From: Saccharopolyspora soli
GTDB lineage: Bacteria > Actinomycetota > Actinomycetes > Mycobacteriales > Pseudonocardiaceae
Reading direction: 5' to 3'
DNA length: 64,000 bases
Assembly: GCF_022678645.1 (NCBI RefSeq)
Contig: NZ_JALBWV010000015.1
Coordinates: 89,891 to 153,890, forward strand
Each line of letters begins with the position of its first letter. Position 1 is the stretch's first letter. Below are positions 9,521 to 19,369 of the stretch, one piece after another. A program made the position numbers and the translations under genes. The notes beneath the pieces are model-generated. The model had not been told where the DNA came from. It saw only the letters and a list, made by a program, of their open reading frames with translations, and made no database searches.

Positions 9521-9991
9521 GACGCTGCGCTCACCGGCGGCATGGCACTCCTAATGGCATTTCGGACGACCTGGACCAACTCCGAAGTGCCCGTGGCACG
9601 CGGAATTGGACCGCCGATGAATAGTAGGCGCGCTACTGAAGACGTCCTCGGGCGGGTGCCTGGTGGCCCTGGTCACGCGCCTTTCCCGCTATCCTGGACA
9701 GCGATTCCGATCAGTCGGGATCATGGCCGCCCTCAAGCGCGAAGTCGCAGGGCACGGGCAGGCATCGGCCGGGTCTCCGGGATCGGCCGGACGGCGCGAC
9801 CGTGAGCCCCGAGGCAGCGGGACGAACCCCGCGCCGGGGCATCCCGAATGGGCGGGGAGACATCAATTCAGACGGGTCGGCACGTGGCTGATCGGACACG
9901 ACTAGGCTGCCCGTCGGACGAGGGATAACCGCGGTTCGAATCGGTCCAGCGACCGCATTCACCGCCGAGGGAAAAAACTGGAGCTGCGTCC
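9521..9991. other. Divergent intergenic region between ctaB and tkt
   Basis: No convincing gene in 471 bases. Short frames exist on both strands (for example 9663-9905) but are Arg/Gly/Pro-rich and lack a ribosome binding site. A partial palindrome AGTAG-GCGCG-CTACT is at 9623-9637. TAGGCT (9903-9908) is a possible -10 for tkt, whose GTG start is preceded by GGAG at 9980. GGTTCGAATC near 9934 resembles a tRNA T-loop, but no cloverleaf can be built around it. Confidence 0.5.
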
Positions 9992-12088
9992 GTGTCCGTC
10001 ACCGACGACCTTGCCCGCTTGACCACCAAGCGACTGCCCGAAGACTGGACCGAACTGGATCAGCGCGCCGTGGACACCGCTCGGGTGCTGGCCGCCGACG
10101 CGGTGGAGCACTGCGGCAGCGGCCACCCGGGCACCGCGATGAGCTTGGCCCCCGCGGCCTACGCCCTGTTCCAGCGCGTCATGCGACACGACCCCAGCGA
10201 CCCGAACTGGATCGGCCGCGACCGGTTCGTGCTGTCGGCTGGACATTCAAGCTTGACCTTGTACGTGCAGCTGTTCCTGTCCGGCTACGGCCTGGAACTG
10301 GACGACCTGAAGGCGCTGCGCAAGTGGGGCTCGAAGACCCCGGGTCACCCGGAGTACGGGCACACCGCCGGGGTGGAGACCACCACCGGCCCGCTGGGCC
10401 AGGGCTTGGCCAACGCGGTGGGCATGGCGATGGCCGCCCGCCGCGAACGCGGCCTGTACGACCCGGAGACCGCGCCGGGTGACAGCCCCTTCGACCACCA
10501 CATCTACGTGATCGCCTCGGACGGCGACATCGAAGAGGGCGTCACCTCGGAGGCGTCGTCGCTGGCCGGTACCCAGCAGCTGGGCAACCTCACGGTGATC
10601 TACGACTCCAACGAGATCTCCATCGAGGACGACACCCGCATCGCGCTGTCCGAGGACACCGCCAAGCGGTACGAAGCCTACGGCTGGCACGTCATCACGG
10701 TGCACGGCGGCGAGGACGTCCAGAGCCTGCTCGCGGCCATCGAGGAAGCCAAGGCCGAGACCACCCGGCCGACCCTGATCGTGCTGCGCACGGTGATCGG
10801 CTACCCGGCGCCGACCAAGATGAACACCGGCAAGGCGCACGGCGCCGCGCTGGGTGCCGACGAGGTCGCCGGGGTCAAGGAAGCGCTGGGCTTCGACCCG
10901 GCGCAGTCGTTCCAGGTCGACGCCGAGGTGCTGGCGCACGCCCGTGAGGTCGTCGCGCGAGGGAAAGCCGCGCACGCCGAGTGGCAGGTCGCCTTCGACA
11001 AGTGGGCGGCGGCCAACCCGGAGCGCAAGGCGCTGCTGGACCGGCTGAGCACCCGCCAGCTGCCCGCCGGTTGGCAGCAGAAGCTGCCGACCTGGGAGGC
11101 CGACGGCAAGGGAATCGCCACCCGCAAGGCGTCCAGCGAGGTGCTGGCCGCGCTGGCCGACGTGCTGCCCGAGCTGTGGGGCGGTTCGGCCGACCTGGCG
11201 GAGAGCAACAACACCACCATGAAGGGCGCCGACTCCTTCGGCCCGGAGTCGATCTCCACCGGCATGTGGAACGCAAACCCGTACGGCCGGACGCTGCACT
11301 TCGGCGTCCGCGAGCACGCGATGGGCGCGATCCTCAACGGCATCCTGCTGCACGGCGGCACCCGCCCCTACGGCGGCACCTTCCTCATGTTCAGCGACTA
11401 CATGCGCCCGGCCGTCCGGCTGGCCGCGCTGATGGAGATCCCGGCCATCTACGTGTGGACGCACGACTCGATCGGCCTGGGCGAGGACGGTCCGACGCAC
11501 CAGCCGGTCGAGCACTTCGCGTCGCTGCGCGCGATCCCCGGCTTCTCGCTGGTGCGCCCGGCGGACGCCAACGAGACCGCGGCTGCCTGGAAGGCGGTCC
11601 TGGAGGACACCCGCGCCCCGGCCGGTCTGGCGCTGACCCGCCAGGGCGTGCCGACGCTGGAGGGCGTGGACACCGACGGCGTCGCCAAGGGTGGCTACGT
11701 GCTGGCCGAAGCGGGCAGCGGCACGCCCGAGCTGCTGCTGATCGCCACCGGTTCCGAGGTCCAGCTGGCGGTCGAAGCCCGGAAGATCCTGGAGTCGGAG
11801 GGCGTTGCAACTCGTGTGGTGTCGATGCCGTGCATCGAGTGGTTCGACGCGCAGGACGAGACCTACCGCGAGCAGGTGCTGCCGAATTCGGTCCAGGCCC
11901 GCGTCTCGGTCGAGGCGGGCATCGCGATGCCGTGGTACCGGTTCGTCAAGGACGCCGGGGAGTCGGTGTCGCTTGAGCACTTCGGCGCTTCGGCCGACTA
12001 CAAGACCCTGTTCAACGAGTTCGGCATCACCGTGGACGCCGTGGTCGCGGCGGCGCGGCGCAGCCTGAGCAACGCCAAGCAGTCGTGA
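9992..12088 (+). CDS. tkt: Transketolase
   Basis: Thiamine-diphosphate enzyme of the non-oxidative pentose phosphate branch; moves two-carbon ketol units between sugar phosphates in the cytoplasm. It has 698 aa, the normal full length. [11 protein letters not shown] (about 46-56) forms the substrate-entry region; the ThDP/Mg motif begins [18 protein letters not shown] and ends YDSNEIS (about 175-210); [11 protein letters not shown] (about 430) carries the conserved Glu that activates the cofactor. The GTG start has GGAG eight bases upstream. It is followed after 14 bases by tal, with a GGAGGA ribosome binding site in the gap, so tkt-tal is one unit ending at the hairpin at 13230. Confidence 0.97.
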   Translation: MSVTDDLARLTTKRLPEDWTELDQRAVDTARVLAADAVEHCGSGHPGTAMSLAPAAYALFQRVMRHDPSDPNWIGRDRFVLSAGHSSLTLYVQLFLSGYGLELDDLKALRKWGSKTPGHPEYGHTAGVETTTGPLGQGLANAVGMAMAARRERGLYDPETAPGDSPFDHHIYVIASDGDIEEGVTSEASSLAGTQQLGNLTVIYDSNEISIEDDTRIALSEDTAKRYEAYGWHVITVHGGEDVQSLLAAIEEAKAETTRPTLIVLRTVIGYPAPTKMNTGKAHGAALGADEVAGVKEALGFDPAQSFQVDAEVLAHAREVVARGKAAHAEWQVAFDKWAAANPERKALLDRLSTRQLPAGWQQKLPTWEADGKGIATRKASSEVLAALADVLPELWGGSADLAESNNTTMKGADSFGPESISTGMWNANPYGRTLHFGVREHAMGAILNGILLHGGTRPYGGTFLMFSDYMRPAVRLAALMEIPAIYVWTHDSIGLGEDGPTHQPVEHFASLRAIPGFSLVRPADANETAAAWKAVLEDTRAPAGLALTRQGVPTLEGVDTDGVAKGGYVLAEAGSGTPELLLIATGSEVQLAVEARKILESEGVATRVVSMPCIEWFDAQDETYREQVLPNSVQARVSVEAGIAMPWYRFVKDAGESVSLEHFGASADYKTLFNEFGITVDAVVAAARRSLSNAKQS

Positions 12089-12102
12089 GCGGAGGAATTC
12101 CT

Positions 12103-13209
12103 GTGACGACCAACCCGAACCTCAAGGCACTCAGCGAGGCCGGGGTTTCGATCTGGCTGGACGACCTGTCCCGCCAGCGCATCTCCTCGGGCAACCTCGC
12201 CGAGCTGATCACCGACAAGGCCGTCGTCGGGGTGACCAGCAACCCGACGATCTTCGCCAACGCGCTGTCCAACGCCGCGGACTACAACGGCAAGGTGCGC
12301 GAGCTGGCGGCCCGCGGCGCGAGCGTGGACGACACGGTGCGCGAGCTGACCACCGCCGACGTCCGGGACGCCGCGGACATCTTCCGCAACGTCTACGAGT
12401 CGACCGGTGGTGTCGACGGCCGGGTCTCCTTGGAGGTCGACCCGCGGCTGGCGCACGACACCGAGCGGACCGTGGCCGAGGCCGTGGACCTGTGGAAGGC
12501 CGTGGACCGGCCGAACCTGATGGTCAAGATCCCGGCCACCCTGGAGGGGCTGCCTGCGATCACGCGGACGCTGGCCGAGGGCGTCAGCGTCAACGTCACG
12601 CTGATCTTCTCGGTGCAGCGCTACCGCCAGGTGATGGACGCGTTCCTGGCCGGGCTGGAGCAGGCCAAGGACAACGGCCACGACATCAGCCAGATCGGCT
12701 CGGTCGCGTCGTTCTTCGTGTCCCGGGTGGACACCGAGATCGACAAGCGGCTGGCGAAGATCTCCGGCGGTGAGCAGCTGCGCGGCAAGGCCGCGATCGC
12801 CAACGCGCGGCTGGCCTACGCCTCCTACGAGGAGGTGTTCAGCTCCGAGCGCTGGAAGCCTCTGGAGGCTGCTGGTGCCAAGCCGCAGCGTCCGCTGTGG
12901 GCGTCCACCGGCGTGAAGGACCCGGCCTACTCGGACACGCGTTATGTGGACGAGCTGGTCGCGCCGAACACGGTGAACACCATGCCGGAGGCGACCCTGA
13001 AGGCCACCGCAGACCACGCCGAACTGCGCGGCGACACGGTCCGCGGCACGGCCGCCGCTTCGCAGCAGGTCTTCGACGAGCTCGCCGCGATCGGCATCGA
13101 CCTCGACGACGTGTTCGCGGTCCTGGAGCGCGAGGGCGTCGAGAAGTTCGAGAAGTCCTGGGTGGAATTGCTGCAAACCGTCAGCGAACAGCTGGCGCAG
13201 GCGGAGTAG
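12103..13209 (+). CDS. tal: Transaldolase
   Basis: Transfers a dihydroxyacetone unit from sedoheptulose 7-phosphate to glyceraldehyde 3-phosphate. The protein is 368 aa, the longer actinobacterial type. The Schiff-base lysine is in [15 protein letters not shown] (about 140); [13 protein letters not shown] near the N-terminus and [11 protein letters not shown] are other family segments. GTG 12103 is chosen because GGAGGA lies seven bases upstream; a GTG at 12085 would overlap the tkt stop and lacks this site. It is cotranscribed with tkt and separated from pgi by a strong hairpin. Confidence 0.96.
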   Translation: MTTNPNLKALSEAGVSIWLDDLSRQRISSGNLAELITDKAVVGVTSNPTIFANALSNAADYNGKVRELAARGASVDDTVRELTTADVRDAADIFRNVYESTGGVDGRVSLEVDPRLAHDTERTVAEAVDLWKAVDRPNLMVKIPATLEGLPAITRTLAEGVSVNVTLIFSVQRYRQVMDAFLAGLEQAKDNGHDISQIGSVASFFVSRVDTEIDKRLAKISGGEQLRGKAAIANARLAYASYEEVFSSERWKPLEAAGAKPQRPLWASTGVKDPAYSDTRYVDELVAPNTVNTMPEATLKATADHAELRGDTVRGTAAASQQVFDELAAIGIDLDDVFAVLEREGVEKFEKSWVELLQTVSEQLAQAE

Positions 13210-13229
13210 CGATCCGCCGAAGTCCCCGC

Positions 13230-13268
13230 GATCCGGGCCGGTGCGTACCTGCCGCACCGGCCCGGATC
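13230..13268 (+). terminator. Hairpin terminator after tkt-tal
   Basis: Perfect 16-bp arms, GATCCGGGCCGGTGCG (13230-13245) and its complement (13253-13268), around a 7-nt loop, 20 nt after the tal stop. No T-tract follows, as is usual for actinobacterial hairpin terminators. It separates tkt-tal from the pgi operon. Confidence 0.75.
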
Positions 13269-13402
13269 GGCGACACTGTGGTCGCACGAAGTTGGCTATC
13301 GCCGCCGTCTTGACCGCGCAACGGCGAAGACCGGCACCAAGATCGAATCCGATGCTCCTACTCAGGTTCGAGCCCAACTGAATCGAGCGCTGAAGGATTT
13401 AC

Positions 13403-15046
13403 ATGGCAACCGAAACCTCTGTCGACATTTCCGATGTGGCGCTAGCGGCCGAGGCCCGACCGCTGGTCGAGCGACTGGCCGCCGACGCGGTTGCCAGCAA
13501 GCTCGCCGCCCAGGACGCCACGCTGTGGGGACCGGACGCCGAGGCCGAGTCGTCCATCCGGCTGTCCTGGACCACGCTGCACGAAAGCTCCCGCCCGCTG
13601 CTCGCCGAAATCGACGCGTTGCGCGCCGAGCTGCACGCCGACGGGCTGGACCGCATCGTGCTGGCCGGAATGGGTGGCTCCTCGCTGGCCCCGGAGGTGA
13701 TCACCGCGACCGCCGGAGTGCCGCTGGTCGTGCTGGACACCACCGACCCCGGACAGGTCGCCGACGCGCTGTCCGGTGATCTCGACCGAACTGTGCTGGT
13801 GGTGTCCTCGAAGTCGGGCACGACCGTCGAGACCGACAGCCACCGGCGAATCTTCGAGCACGCATTTTCGCAAAACGGAATCGATCCTGTGACCCGCATC
13901 ATCGTGGTCACCGATCCCGGTTCGCCGATGGAGTCGGCGGCGCGCGAGGCTGGCTACCGCAAGGTGTTCACCGCCGACCCGCACGTGGGCGGCCGCTATT
14001 CGGCGCTGACGGCCTTCGGCCTGGTGCCCGCCGGGCTGGCTGGTGCTGACGTCGCCGCGCTGCTCGACGACGCGGCAGCGGTGTTCCCGCGGCTGAGCTC
14101 CGACGACGAGAACAACCCGGCGCTGCGGCTCGGCGCGGCGCTGGGCGCGGCGCACGCCGGGGGCGCCGAGAAGGTCGTGTTCGCCGACACCGGTTCCGGC
14201 ATCAAGGGCTTCGGCGACTGGGCCGAGCAGCTGATCGCCGAGTCCACCGGCAAGAACGGCACCGGGCTGCTGCCGGTCGTCGTGGAGAACGCCGACGCTC
14301 CTGGGTTCGCCGACGCCGGTGCCGATGCGACGACCGTCGCGGTCGGGCCGCACGTCCAGGGTGCGCAGCTGAGCACCACTGGCCCGCTGGGTGGCATGTT
14401 CCTGCTGTGGGAGTTCGCCACCGCCGTGGCGGGTCGACTGCTGGGCATCAACCCGTTCGACCAGCCGGACGTGGAGGCCGCCAAGCAGGCCGCACGGGCG
14501 CTGCTGGACGGTGCGGCCGGTGGCCCGGCCGCGACCCCGGCGGTGGTCGACGGCGCCATCGAGGTGCACGCCTCCGGCGAGTGGCTGTCCGCGGGGGTGG
14601 GCAACGTGACCGAGGCGCTGCGCGCGTTCCTGGCCACCGCGCCGCGGCACGGCTACCTGGCGATCCAGGCGTACCTGGACCGCCTCGACGACGCCTCGAC
14701 CGCGGTGCTGCGCCCCGAGCTGGCCCGCCGCACCGGGTTGCAGACGACGTTCGGGTGGGGACCGCGCTTCCTGCACTCCACCGGCCAGTACCACAAGGGC
14801 GGCCACCAGAACGGCGTGTTCCTGCAGATCACCGGTGCTGCCGAACACGACCTGGCGGTGCCGGATCGGCCGTACACTCTGGCCGGGTTGCAGCGCGCCC
14901 AGGCGTTGGGCGACGGCCAGGTGCTGGCCGACCGGAACCGGCCGGTGCTGCGGCTGCACCTCACCGACCGGGCGGCCGGACTGGTCGAGCTGGTCAAGGC
15001 CGTGCAGGACCTGCACGGCCAGGCAGGGCAGGAGGGTCAGTCGTGA
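13403..15046 (+). CDS. pgi: Glucose-6-phosphate isomerase, actinobacterial (SIS-domain) type
   Basis: Interconverts glucose 6-phosphate and fructose 6-phosphate, linking glycolysis to the oxidative pentose phosphate branch. 547 aa with two SIS domains: VLAGMGGSSLAPEVI (about 87-101) and VVSSKSGTTVETDSH (about 133-147) are the sugar-phosphate-binding loops. The C-terminal part (GWGPRFLHSTGQYHKGGHQN) resembles the isomerase half of transaldolase-isomerase fusions, so this is the divergent form rather than the E. coli-like Pgi. ATG with GAAGGA upstream. The last four bases overlap zwf. In cyanobacteria and some actinobacteria the equivalent is fused to Tal; here the two are separate neighbours. 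Confidence 0.88.
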   Translation: MATETSVDISDVALAAEARPLVERLAADAVASKLAAQDATLWGPDAEAESSIRLSWTTLHESSRPLLAEIDALRAELHADGLDRIVLAGMGGSSLAPEVITATAGVPLVVLDTTDPGQVADALSGDLDRTVLVVSSKSGTTVETDSHRRIFEHAFSQNGIDPVTRIIVVTDPGSPMESAAREAGYRKVFTADPHVGGRYSALTAFGLVPAGLAGADVAALLDDAAAVFPRLSSDDENNPALRLGAALGAAHAGGAEKVVFADTGSGIKGFGDWAEQLIAESTGKNGTGLLPVVVENADAPGFADAGADATTVAVGPHVQGAQLSTTGPLGGMFLLWEFATAVAGRLLGINPFDQPDVEAAKQAARALLDGAAGGPAATPAVVDGAIEVHASGEWLSAGVGNVTEALRAFLATAPRHGYLAIQAYLDRLDDASTAVLRPELARRTGLQTTFGWGPRFLHSTGQYHKGGHQNGVFLQITGAAEHDLAVPDRPYTLAGLQRAQALGDGQVLADRNRPVLRLHLTDRAAGLVELVKAVQDLHGQAGQEGQS

Positions 15047-16578
15047 CGCAAAGCGACCAGTGGCACAACCCGCTGCGCGATCCACGGGACAAGCGGCTGC
15101 CGCGGATCGCGGGCCCGTGCGGGCTGACGATCTTCGGCGTGACCGGTGACCTCTCCCGCAAGAAGCTGATGCCAGCGATCTACGACCTGGCCAACCGGGG
15201 CCTGCTGCCGCCGGGCTTCGCGCTGACCGGATTCGCCCGCCGGGACTGGGCCGACCAGGACTTCGGCCAGGTCGTCTACGACGCGGTCAAGGAGCACGCG
15301 CGGACGCCGTTCCACCAGAACGTCTGGGACCGGCTGGCGGAGGGCATCCGGTTCGTGCCGGGCGCGTTCGACGACGACGCCGCCTTCGATCGGCTCTCCG
15401 ACACGGTCAAGCAACTCGACGCCGACCGCGGCACGGGCGGCAACCACGCGTTCTACCTGTCGGTGCCGCCGTCGGCGTTCCCGACGGTGCTCAAGCAGCT
15501 GTCCCGCTCAGGGTTGACCAGTCCGGCCGAGGACAGCTGGCGGCGGGTGGTCATCGAGAAGCCGTTCGGCCACGACCTGCACAGCGCGCAGCAGCTCAAC
15601 CAGATCGTCAACGACGTGTTCCCCGAGGAGTCGGTGTTCCGCATCGACCACTACCTCGGCAAGGAGACGGTGCAGAACATCCTGGCGCTGCGCTTCGCGA
15701 ACCAGCTGTTCGAGCCGATCTGGAACGCCAACTACGTGGACCACGTGCAGATCACCATGGCCGAGGACATCGGTCTGGGCGGGCGCGCGGGCTACTACGA
15801 CGGCATCGGCGCGGCGCGCGACGTGATCCAGAACCACCTGTTGCAACTGCTGGCCTTCACCGCGATGGAGGAGCCGGTCTCGTTCTCCCCGCAGGACCTG
15901 CGCGCGGAGAAGGTCAAGGTGCTCTCGGCGACCAAGCCGGTCGGCCCGTTCGACGAGACCACCGCGCGCGGCCAGTACACCGGCGGTTGGCAGGGCGGTT
16001 CGCTGGTGCCGGGTCTGCACGAGGAGGGCGGCTTCGCCTCCGACTCGATCACCGAGACCTACGCGGCGATCACCCTGGAAGTGGCGACCCGACGTTGGGC
16101 CGGAGTGCCGTTCTACCTGCGCACCGGCAAGCGGCTGGGCCGCCGGGTGACCGAGATCGCGGTGGTGTTCAAGCGCGCCCCGCACCTGCCCTTCGACAGC
16201 ACGATGACCGAGGAACTCGGGCAGAACGCCCTGGTGATCCGGGTGCAGCCGGACGAGGGCATCACGATGCGCTTCGGTGCGAAGGTGCCGGGCACCTCCA
16301 TGGAGGTGCGCGACGTGACCATGGACTTCGGCTACGGGCACGCGTTCACCGAGTCCTCGCCGGAGGCGTACGAGCGGCTGATCCTGGACGTGCTGCTGGG
16401 TGAGCCGTCGCTGTTCCCGGTCAACGAAGAAGTCGAACTGTCCTGGAAGATCCTCGACCCGGTGCTGGACCACTGGGTCGACCGCGGCAAGCCCCAGCCG
16501 TACAAGGCCGGGACGTGGGGTCCGCCGTCGGCGGACGCGATGCTGGCCCGAACCGGACGCGTCTGGAGGCGACCGTGA
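15043..16578 (+). CDS. zwf: Glucose-6-phosphate 1-dehydrogenase
   Basis: First enzyme of the oxidative pentose phosphate pathway, making 6-phosphogluconolactone and reduced NADP. Length 511 aa. The Rossmann motif IFGVTGDLSRKKLMP (about 30-44) binds the nucleotide; FRIDHYLGKETVQN (about 200-213) contains the catalytic His and substrate-binding Lys. GTG start overlaps the pgi stop (GTGA); its own stop overlaps the opcA start in the same way. The chain pgi-zwf-opcA-pgl is therefore coupled at every junction. Confidence 0.97.
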   Translation: MTQSDQWHNPLRDPRDKRLPRIAGPCGLTIFGVTGDLSRKKLMPAIYDLANRGLLPPGFALTGFARRDWADQDFGQVVYDAVKEHARTPFHQNVWDRLAEGIRFVPGAFDDDAAFDRLSDTVKQLDADRGTGGNHAFYLSVPPSAFPTVLKQLSRSGLTSPAEDSWRRVVIEKPFGHDLHSAQQLNQIVNDVFPEESVFRIDHYLGKETVQNILALRFANQLFEPIWNANYVDHVQITMAEDIGLGGRAGYYDGIGAARDVIQNHLLQLLAFTAMEEPVSFSPQDLRAEKVKVLSATKPVGPFDETTARGQYTGGWQGGSLVPGLHEEGGFASDSITETYAAITLEVATRRWAGVPFYLRTGKRLGRRVTEIAVVFKRAPHLPFDSTMTEELGQNALVIRVQPDEGITMRFGAKVPGTSMEVRDVTMDFGYGHAFTESSPEAYERLILDVLLGEPSLFPVNEEVELSWKILDPVLDHWVDRGKPQPYKAGTWGPPSADAMLARTGRVWRRP

Positions 16579-17531
16579 TCATCGATCTGCCGTCCACCAC
16601 CACTTCGCAGGTCAACAAGAAGCTGGTCGAACTGCGCGAGACCGGTGGTGCGGTCGCGCTGGGCCGGGTGCTGACCCTGGTGATCGTCACCGGGGACGGC
16701 ACCGAGGTCGAGAAGGCCATCCAGGCCGCCAACGACGCCAGCCGGGAGCACCCGTGCCGGGTGATCGTGGTGGCCAGTGGTGCGCGGCAGGCCGCGCCCC
16801 GGCTGGACGCCCAGATCCGCATCGGCGGGGACGCCGGGGCATCGGAGGTCGTCGTGCTGCGGCTGTACGGGCCGCTGGCCGACGAGGGAGCGGGCTCGGT
16901 GGTGCCGCTGCTGCTGCCGGACGCGCCGGTGGTGGCGTGGTGGCCGACCGACGCGCCGGAAAGCCCCGGCAAGGACCCGATCGGCGCGCTGTCGCACCGG
17001 CGGATCACCGACGCGGCGGCCGAAGCGGACCCGATCGCGGCCCTGCAGAAGCGTGTCCGGTCCTATGTGGACGGCGACACGGATCTGGCCTGGACCCGGC
17101 TGACTTCCTGGCGCGCGGTGCTGGCGGCGGCGTTGGACCTGCCGCCGCACGACCCCGTTACGGCCGCAACGGTCACCGGTGCCGCCGACTCGCCGTCGAC
17201 TGATCTGCTGGCCGCGTGGCTGGCCAGCTACCTGGAGATCCCGGTGCGCCGGTTGGACCACCCGCGCGGGCCGGGCATCGTCTCGGCGGTGCTGGAGCGC
17301 GCATCCGGCAACGTGGAGATCGTCCGCCCGGACGGCAAGGTGGGGTACCTGACCCAGCCGGGCCAACCGGACCGGCGGGTGGCGCTGCAACGCCGCGAGG
17401 TGCGCGACTGCCTCGCCGAGGAGCTGCGCCGCCTGGACGCCGATGAGATCTACGAGATCACCCTGCGCGGGTTGGCCAACATCGTGCGCGGTGCGGAAGA
17501 ACCGGCGGAAGACGCTGGGGCGCAAGCATGA
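16575..17531 (+). CDS. opcA: Glucose-6-phosphate dehydrogenase assembly protein OpcA
   Basis: OpcA is an allosteric partner needed for proper assembly and redox control of G6PDH in cyanobacteria and actinobacteria. This 318-residue protein shows the family segments VNKKLVELRETGGAVALGRVLTL near the N-terminus (spread over about 25 residues) and DAPVVAWWPTDAPESPGKDP (about 118-137). No cofactor site is seen. The GTG start and the four-base overlaps with zwf and pgl match the usual actinobacterial order, which supports the call. Confidence 0.95.
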   Translation: MIIDLPSTTTSQVNKKLVELRETGGAVALGRVLTLVIVTGDGTEVEKAIQAANDASREHPCRVIVVASGARQAAPRLDAQIRIGGDAGASEVVVLRLYGPLADEGAGSVVPLLLPDAPVVAWWPTDAPESPGKDPIGALSHRRITDAAAEADPIAALQKRVRSYVDGDTDLAWTRLTSWRAVLAAALDLPPHDPVTAATVTGAADSPSTDLLAAWLASYLEIPVRRLDHPRGPGIVSAVLERASGNVEIVRPDGKVGYLTQPGQPDRRVALQRREVRDCLAEELRRLDADEIYEITLRGLANIVRGAEEPAEDAGAQA

Positions 17532-18289
17532 CCCGACCCGATGTCGTCGTGCACGCCACCGGTGAACTGCTGGCGGCGGCCGCGGCGGCGCGATTGATCA
17601 CCAAGCTGGTCGACGCGCAGGCCGCGCACGGTGTCGCGTCGGTGGTGCTCACCGGTGGTCGCACCGGTATCGGCTTGCTCGAACAGGTGAACCGCGCCCC
17701 AGCGCGGGAGGCGGTGGACTGGGCCAACGTCGACATCTACTGGGGTGACGAGCGGTTCCTGCCGGACGGCGACCCGGAGCGAAACGTCACCCAGGCCCGC
17801 CAAGCGCTGCTGGACCACGTCGCCGTGGACCCGGCGCGGGTGCATCCGATGGCCCCGTCGGACGGCAAGTTCGGCGCGGACGCCGACGCGGCGGCAGCGC
17901 ATTACGCGGAGGTGCTGGCGACCACGGCCTCGCGGGCGACCGACATCGCGGTGCCGCACTTCGACGTGCTGCTGCTCGGCGTCGGCGAGGAAGGACACAC
18001 GGCGTCGCTGTTCCCGGACACGCCGTACGTGCAGGAGACCGAGCGGACGGTGGTGGGTGTGCACGACTGCCCGAAGCCACCGCCAACCCGGATTTCCCTG
18101 ACCCTACCGGCGATCCAAGCGGCATCCGAGGTGTGGCTGATGACCACGGGGACGGCCAAGGCCGAACCGGTGGCGGCGGCGCTGGGCGGCGCGAAGCCGG
18201 TGGACATCCCGGCGGCGGGAGCCCACGGCCGCAACCGAACCCTCTGGCTGCTCGACCGCCAAGCGGCATCAGCCATCCCCACCGGCTAA
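17528..18289 (+). CDS. pgl: 6-phosphogluconolactonase
   Basis: Hydrolyses 6-phosphogluconolactone, the product of Zwf. DevB/SOL family, 253 aa. VVLTGGRTGIGLL (about 39-51), DIYWGDERFLPDGDPERN (about 71-88) and LLLGVGEEGHTASLFPD (about 145-161, with the catalytic-site His) are diagnostic. The ATG overlaps the opcA stop by four bases. It is the last gene of the pentose phosphate operon, which ends at palindrome copy C. Confidence 0.96.
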   Translation: MTRPDVVVHATGELLAAAAAARLITKLVDAQAAHGVASVVLTGGRTGIGLLEQVNRAPAREAVDWANVDIYWGDERFLPDGDPERNVTQARQALLDHVAVDPARVHPMAPSDGKFGADADAAAAHYAEVLATTASRATDIAVPHFDVLLLGVGEEGHTASLFPDTPYVQETERTVVGVHDCPKPPPTRISLTLPAIQAASEVWLMTTGTAKAEPVAAALGGAKPVDIPAAGAHGRNRTLWLLDRQAASAIPTG

Positions 18290-18306
18290 CCCGCGCTTTT
18301 TCCGGA

Positions 18307-18353
18307 GTGAAGGGCACCTTTGACCGGCTTACTCGGTCGAAGGTGCCCTTCAC
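18307..18353. repeat. 47-bp dispersed palindrome, copy C
   Basis: Arms GTGAAGGGCACCTTTGACCG and its near complement (one G.T pair) around a GCTTACT centre, 18 nt after the pgl stop. The inner stem is TTTGACC/GGTCGAA, unlike copies A and B, yet still pairs. Likely terminator of the pgi-zwf-opcA-pgl operon. Confidence 0.85.
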
Positions 18354-18398
18354 CCACCACTGGATACGGTGAAGATGGTTGCGTAGCACGTCGGCACG

Positions 18399-18611
18399 TC
18401 ACGTCATGCAATAGCGGTTGGCGCGGCTCCTTTCTCCGCTGGGCGAATGCGATGAGCTGATCCGGACGCCACGGGTCATTCGGGGCACCAGGTGGTTCAA
18501 GTGCTCCCGAAGCAGCGGCAGCCGCGTCGAAGCCCAGGGCCCCGGCCAGGGCGTCCGGGACCGGGAGCCCGAGGTTCCCGGCGAAGGCATGCTGATCTTC
18601 GAACCCACCAC
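18399..18611 (-). CDS. Possible small protein, 70 aa, or coding remnant
   Basis: Uncertain. A minus-strand frame starting GTG-GTG at 18611 has AAGGAG about eight bases upstream and ends at 18399. It lies 75 nt downstream of the sortase gene on the same strand. The product is Ser/Arg/Pro-rich, without a signal peptide or membrane segment, and matches nothing I know. A second minus-strand frame over the same bases also looks partly protein-like (a stretch reading LPVPDALAGALGFDAAAAA), which suggests the region could be a degraded gene rather than an active small ORF. Confidence 0.2.
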   Translation of the reverse strand: MVGSKISMPSPGTSGSRSRTPWPGPWASTRLPLLREHLNHLVPRMTRGVRISSSHSPSGERSRANRYCMT

Positions 18612-18685
18612 ATTGAACTCCTTCCGCACCTGAACACGGGTGGCGAAATCACCTGCGCAGGGTGCTAACCCGGCCCGCGCCGGTG

Positions 18686-19354
18686 TCAGGAAACGGGTTT
18701 GGCGTAGACGATGATGTTGTCGAGGTAACGCCTGGCCTTGCGGTCGAACTCGCCTCCGCAGGTGATCAGCCGCAGCTCCGGATCCGGTGTGGAGCGGTAG
18801 ACCGCTTGGGTTGGGAATGCGTTCTTGTCGTGGCGTTCGATCCGCGATACCGCGAAACTCGCCGAGCTTCCGTCCGCACGGTCCACGTGGATCCGCTGCC
18901 CCGGTTGCATTTCGCGGAGCCGGTAGAACACCGCAGGCCCCTGGTAGGAGTCGACGTGACCAGCGATCACCGCCGGACCGCGTTCTCCCGGCTCGGGACC
19001 AGCCCGCCACCAGCCGGTGCCTTCGTTGGTGTTCGGTGGCGGCAGCACGTTGTTCGGGTCGACGTCGAGCGGACCGATCGGAGCATTGACCCCGATCGCC
19101 GGAATCCGGATCCGCACGGGTACGGCGACCTGCTCGTCGACCTCCGCCACCGCTGGCGGCTCGGGTGGTGCGGGCGGCTCGGGTGGCGGCGGCGGAAGAC
19201 GCGGTTCGGACTCCCCTACCACCACGTCACGAGGCGGTGCATGCGCGGTGCTGCAGGCGGCCAAAGTCGGCACGAGTGCGGCGCACAGGGCGAGAACGGT
19301 CGCGGACCGCATAGGCCCGCGACCGCCGCCGGTGCGCAAATGGGAAAGCGACAC
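18686..19354 (-). CDS. Class F-like sortase (extracytoplasmic transpeptidase)
   Basis: Sortases cut a sorting signal in a surface protein and join it to the cell envelope. This 222-aa protein has the catalytic triad in sortase order: His in IAGHVDSY (about 133), Cys in LRLITCGGEFD (about 199) and Arg in KARRYLDN (about 209). TCGG followed by FD is typical of class F enzymes. Before the domain is a Pro/Glu linker (PPPPPEPPAPPEPP, about 55-68) that would span the wall. The N-terminus contains LAAC (31-34) after a hydrophobic stretch, a lipobox; starting at the internal ATG (19312) gives a textbook lipoprotein signal. The adjacent upstream gene, 15 nt away, encodes a likely substrate. Confidence 0.9.
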   Translation of the reverse strand: MSLSHLRTGGGRGPMRSATVLALCAALVPTLAACSTAHAPPRDVVVGESEPRLPPPPPEPPAPPEPPAVAEVDEQVAVPVRIRIPAIGVNAPIGPLDVDPNNVLPPPNTNEGTGWWRAGPEPGERGPAVIAGHVDSYQGPAVFYRLREMQPGQRIHVDRADGSSASFAVSRIERHDKNAFPTQAVYRSTPDPELRLITCGGEFDRKARRYLDNIIVYAKPVS

Positions 19355-19369
19355 CGGAAACTCCTCGCC

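Noticed and set aside
9663..9905. 80-codon plus-strand frame and an opposing minus-strand frame in the ctaB-tkt gap
   Set aside because: Low-complexity Arg/Gly/Pro composition, no ribosome binding site, and overlapping frames on both strands are typical of non-coding GC-rich DNA.
9925..9960. GGTTCGAATC resembling a tRNA T-loop in the ctaB-tkt gap
   Set aside because: The flanking bases do not form a T-stem and no acceptor, D or anticodon arms can be drawn.
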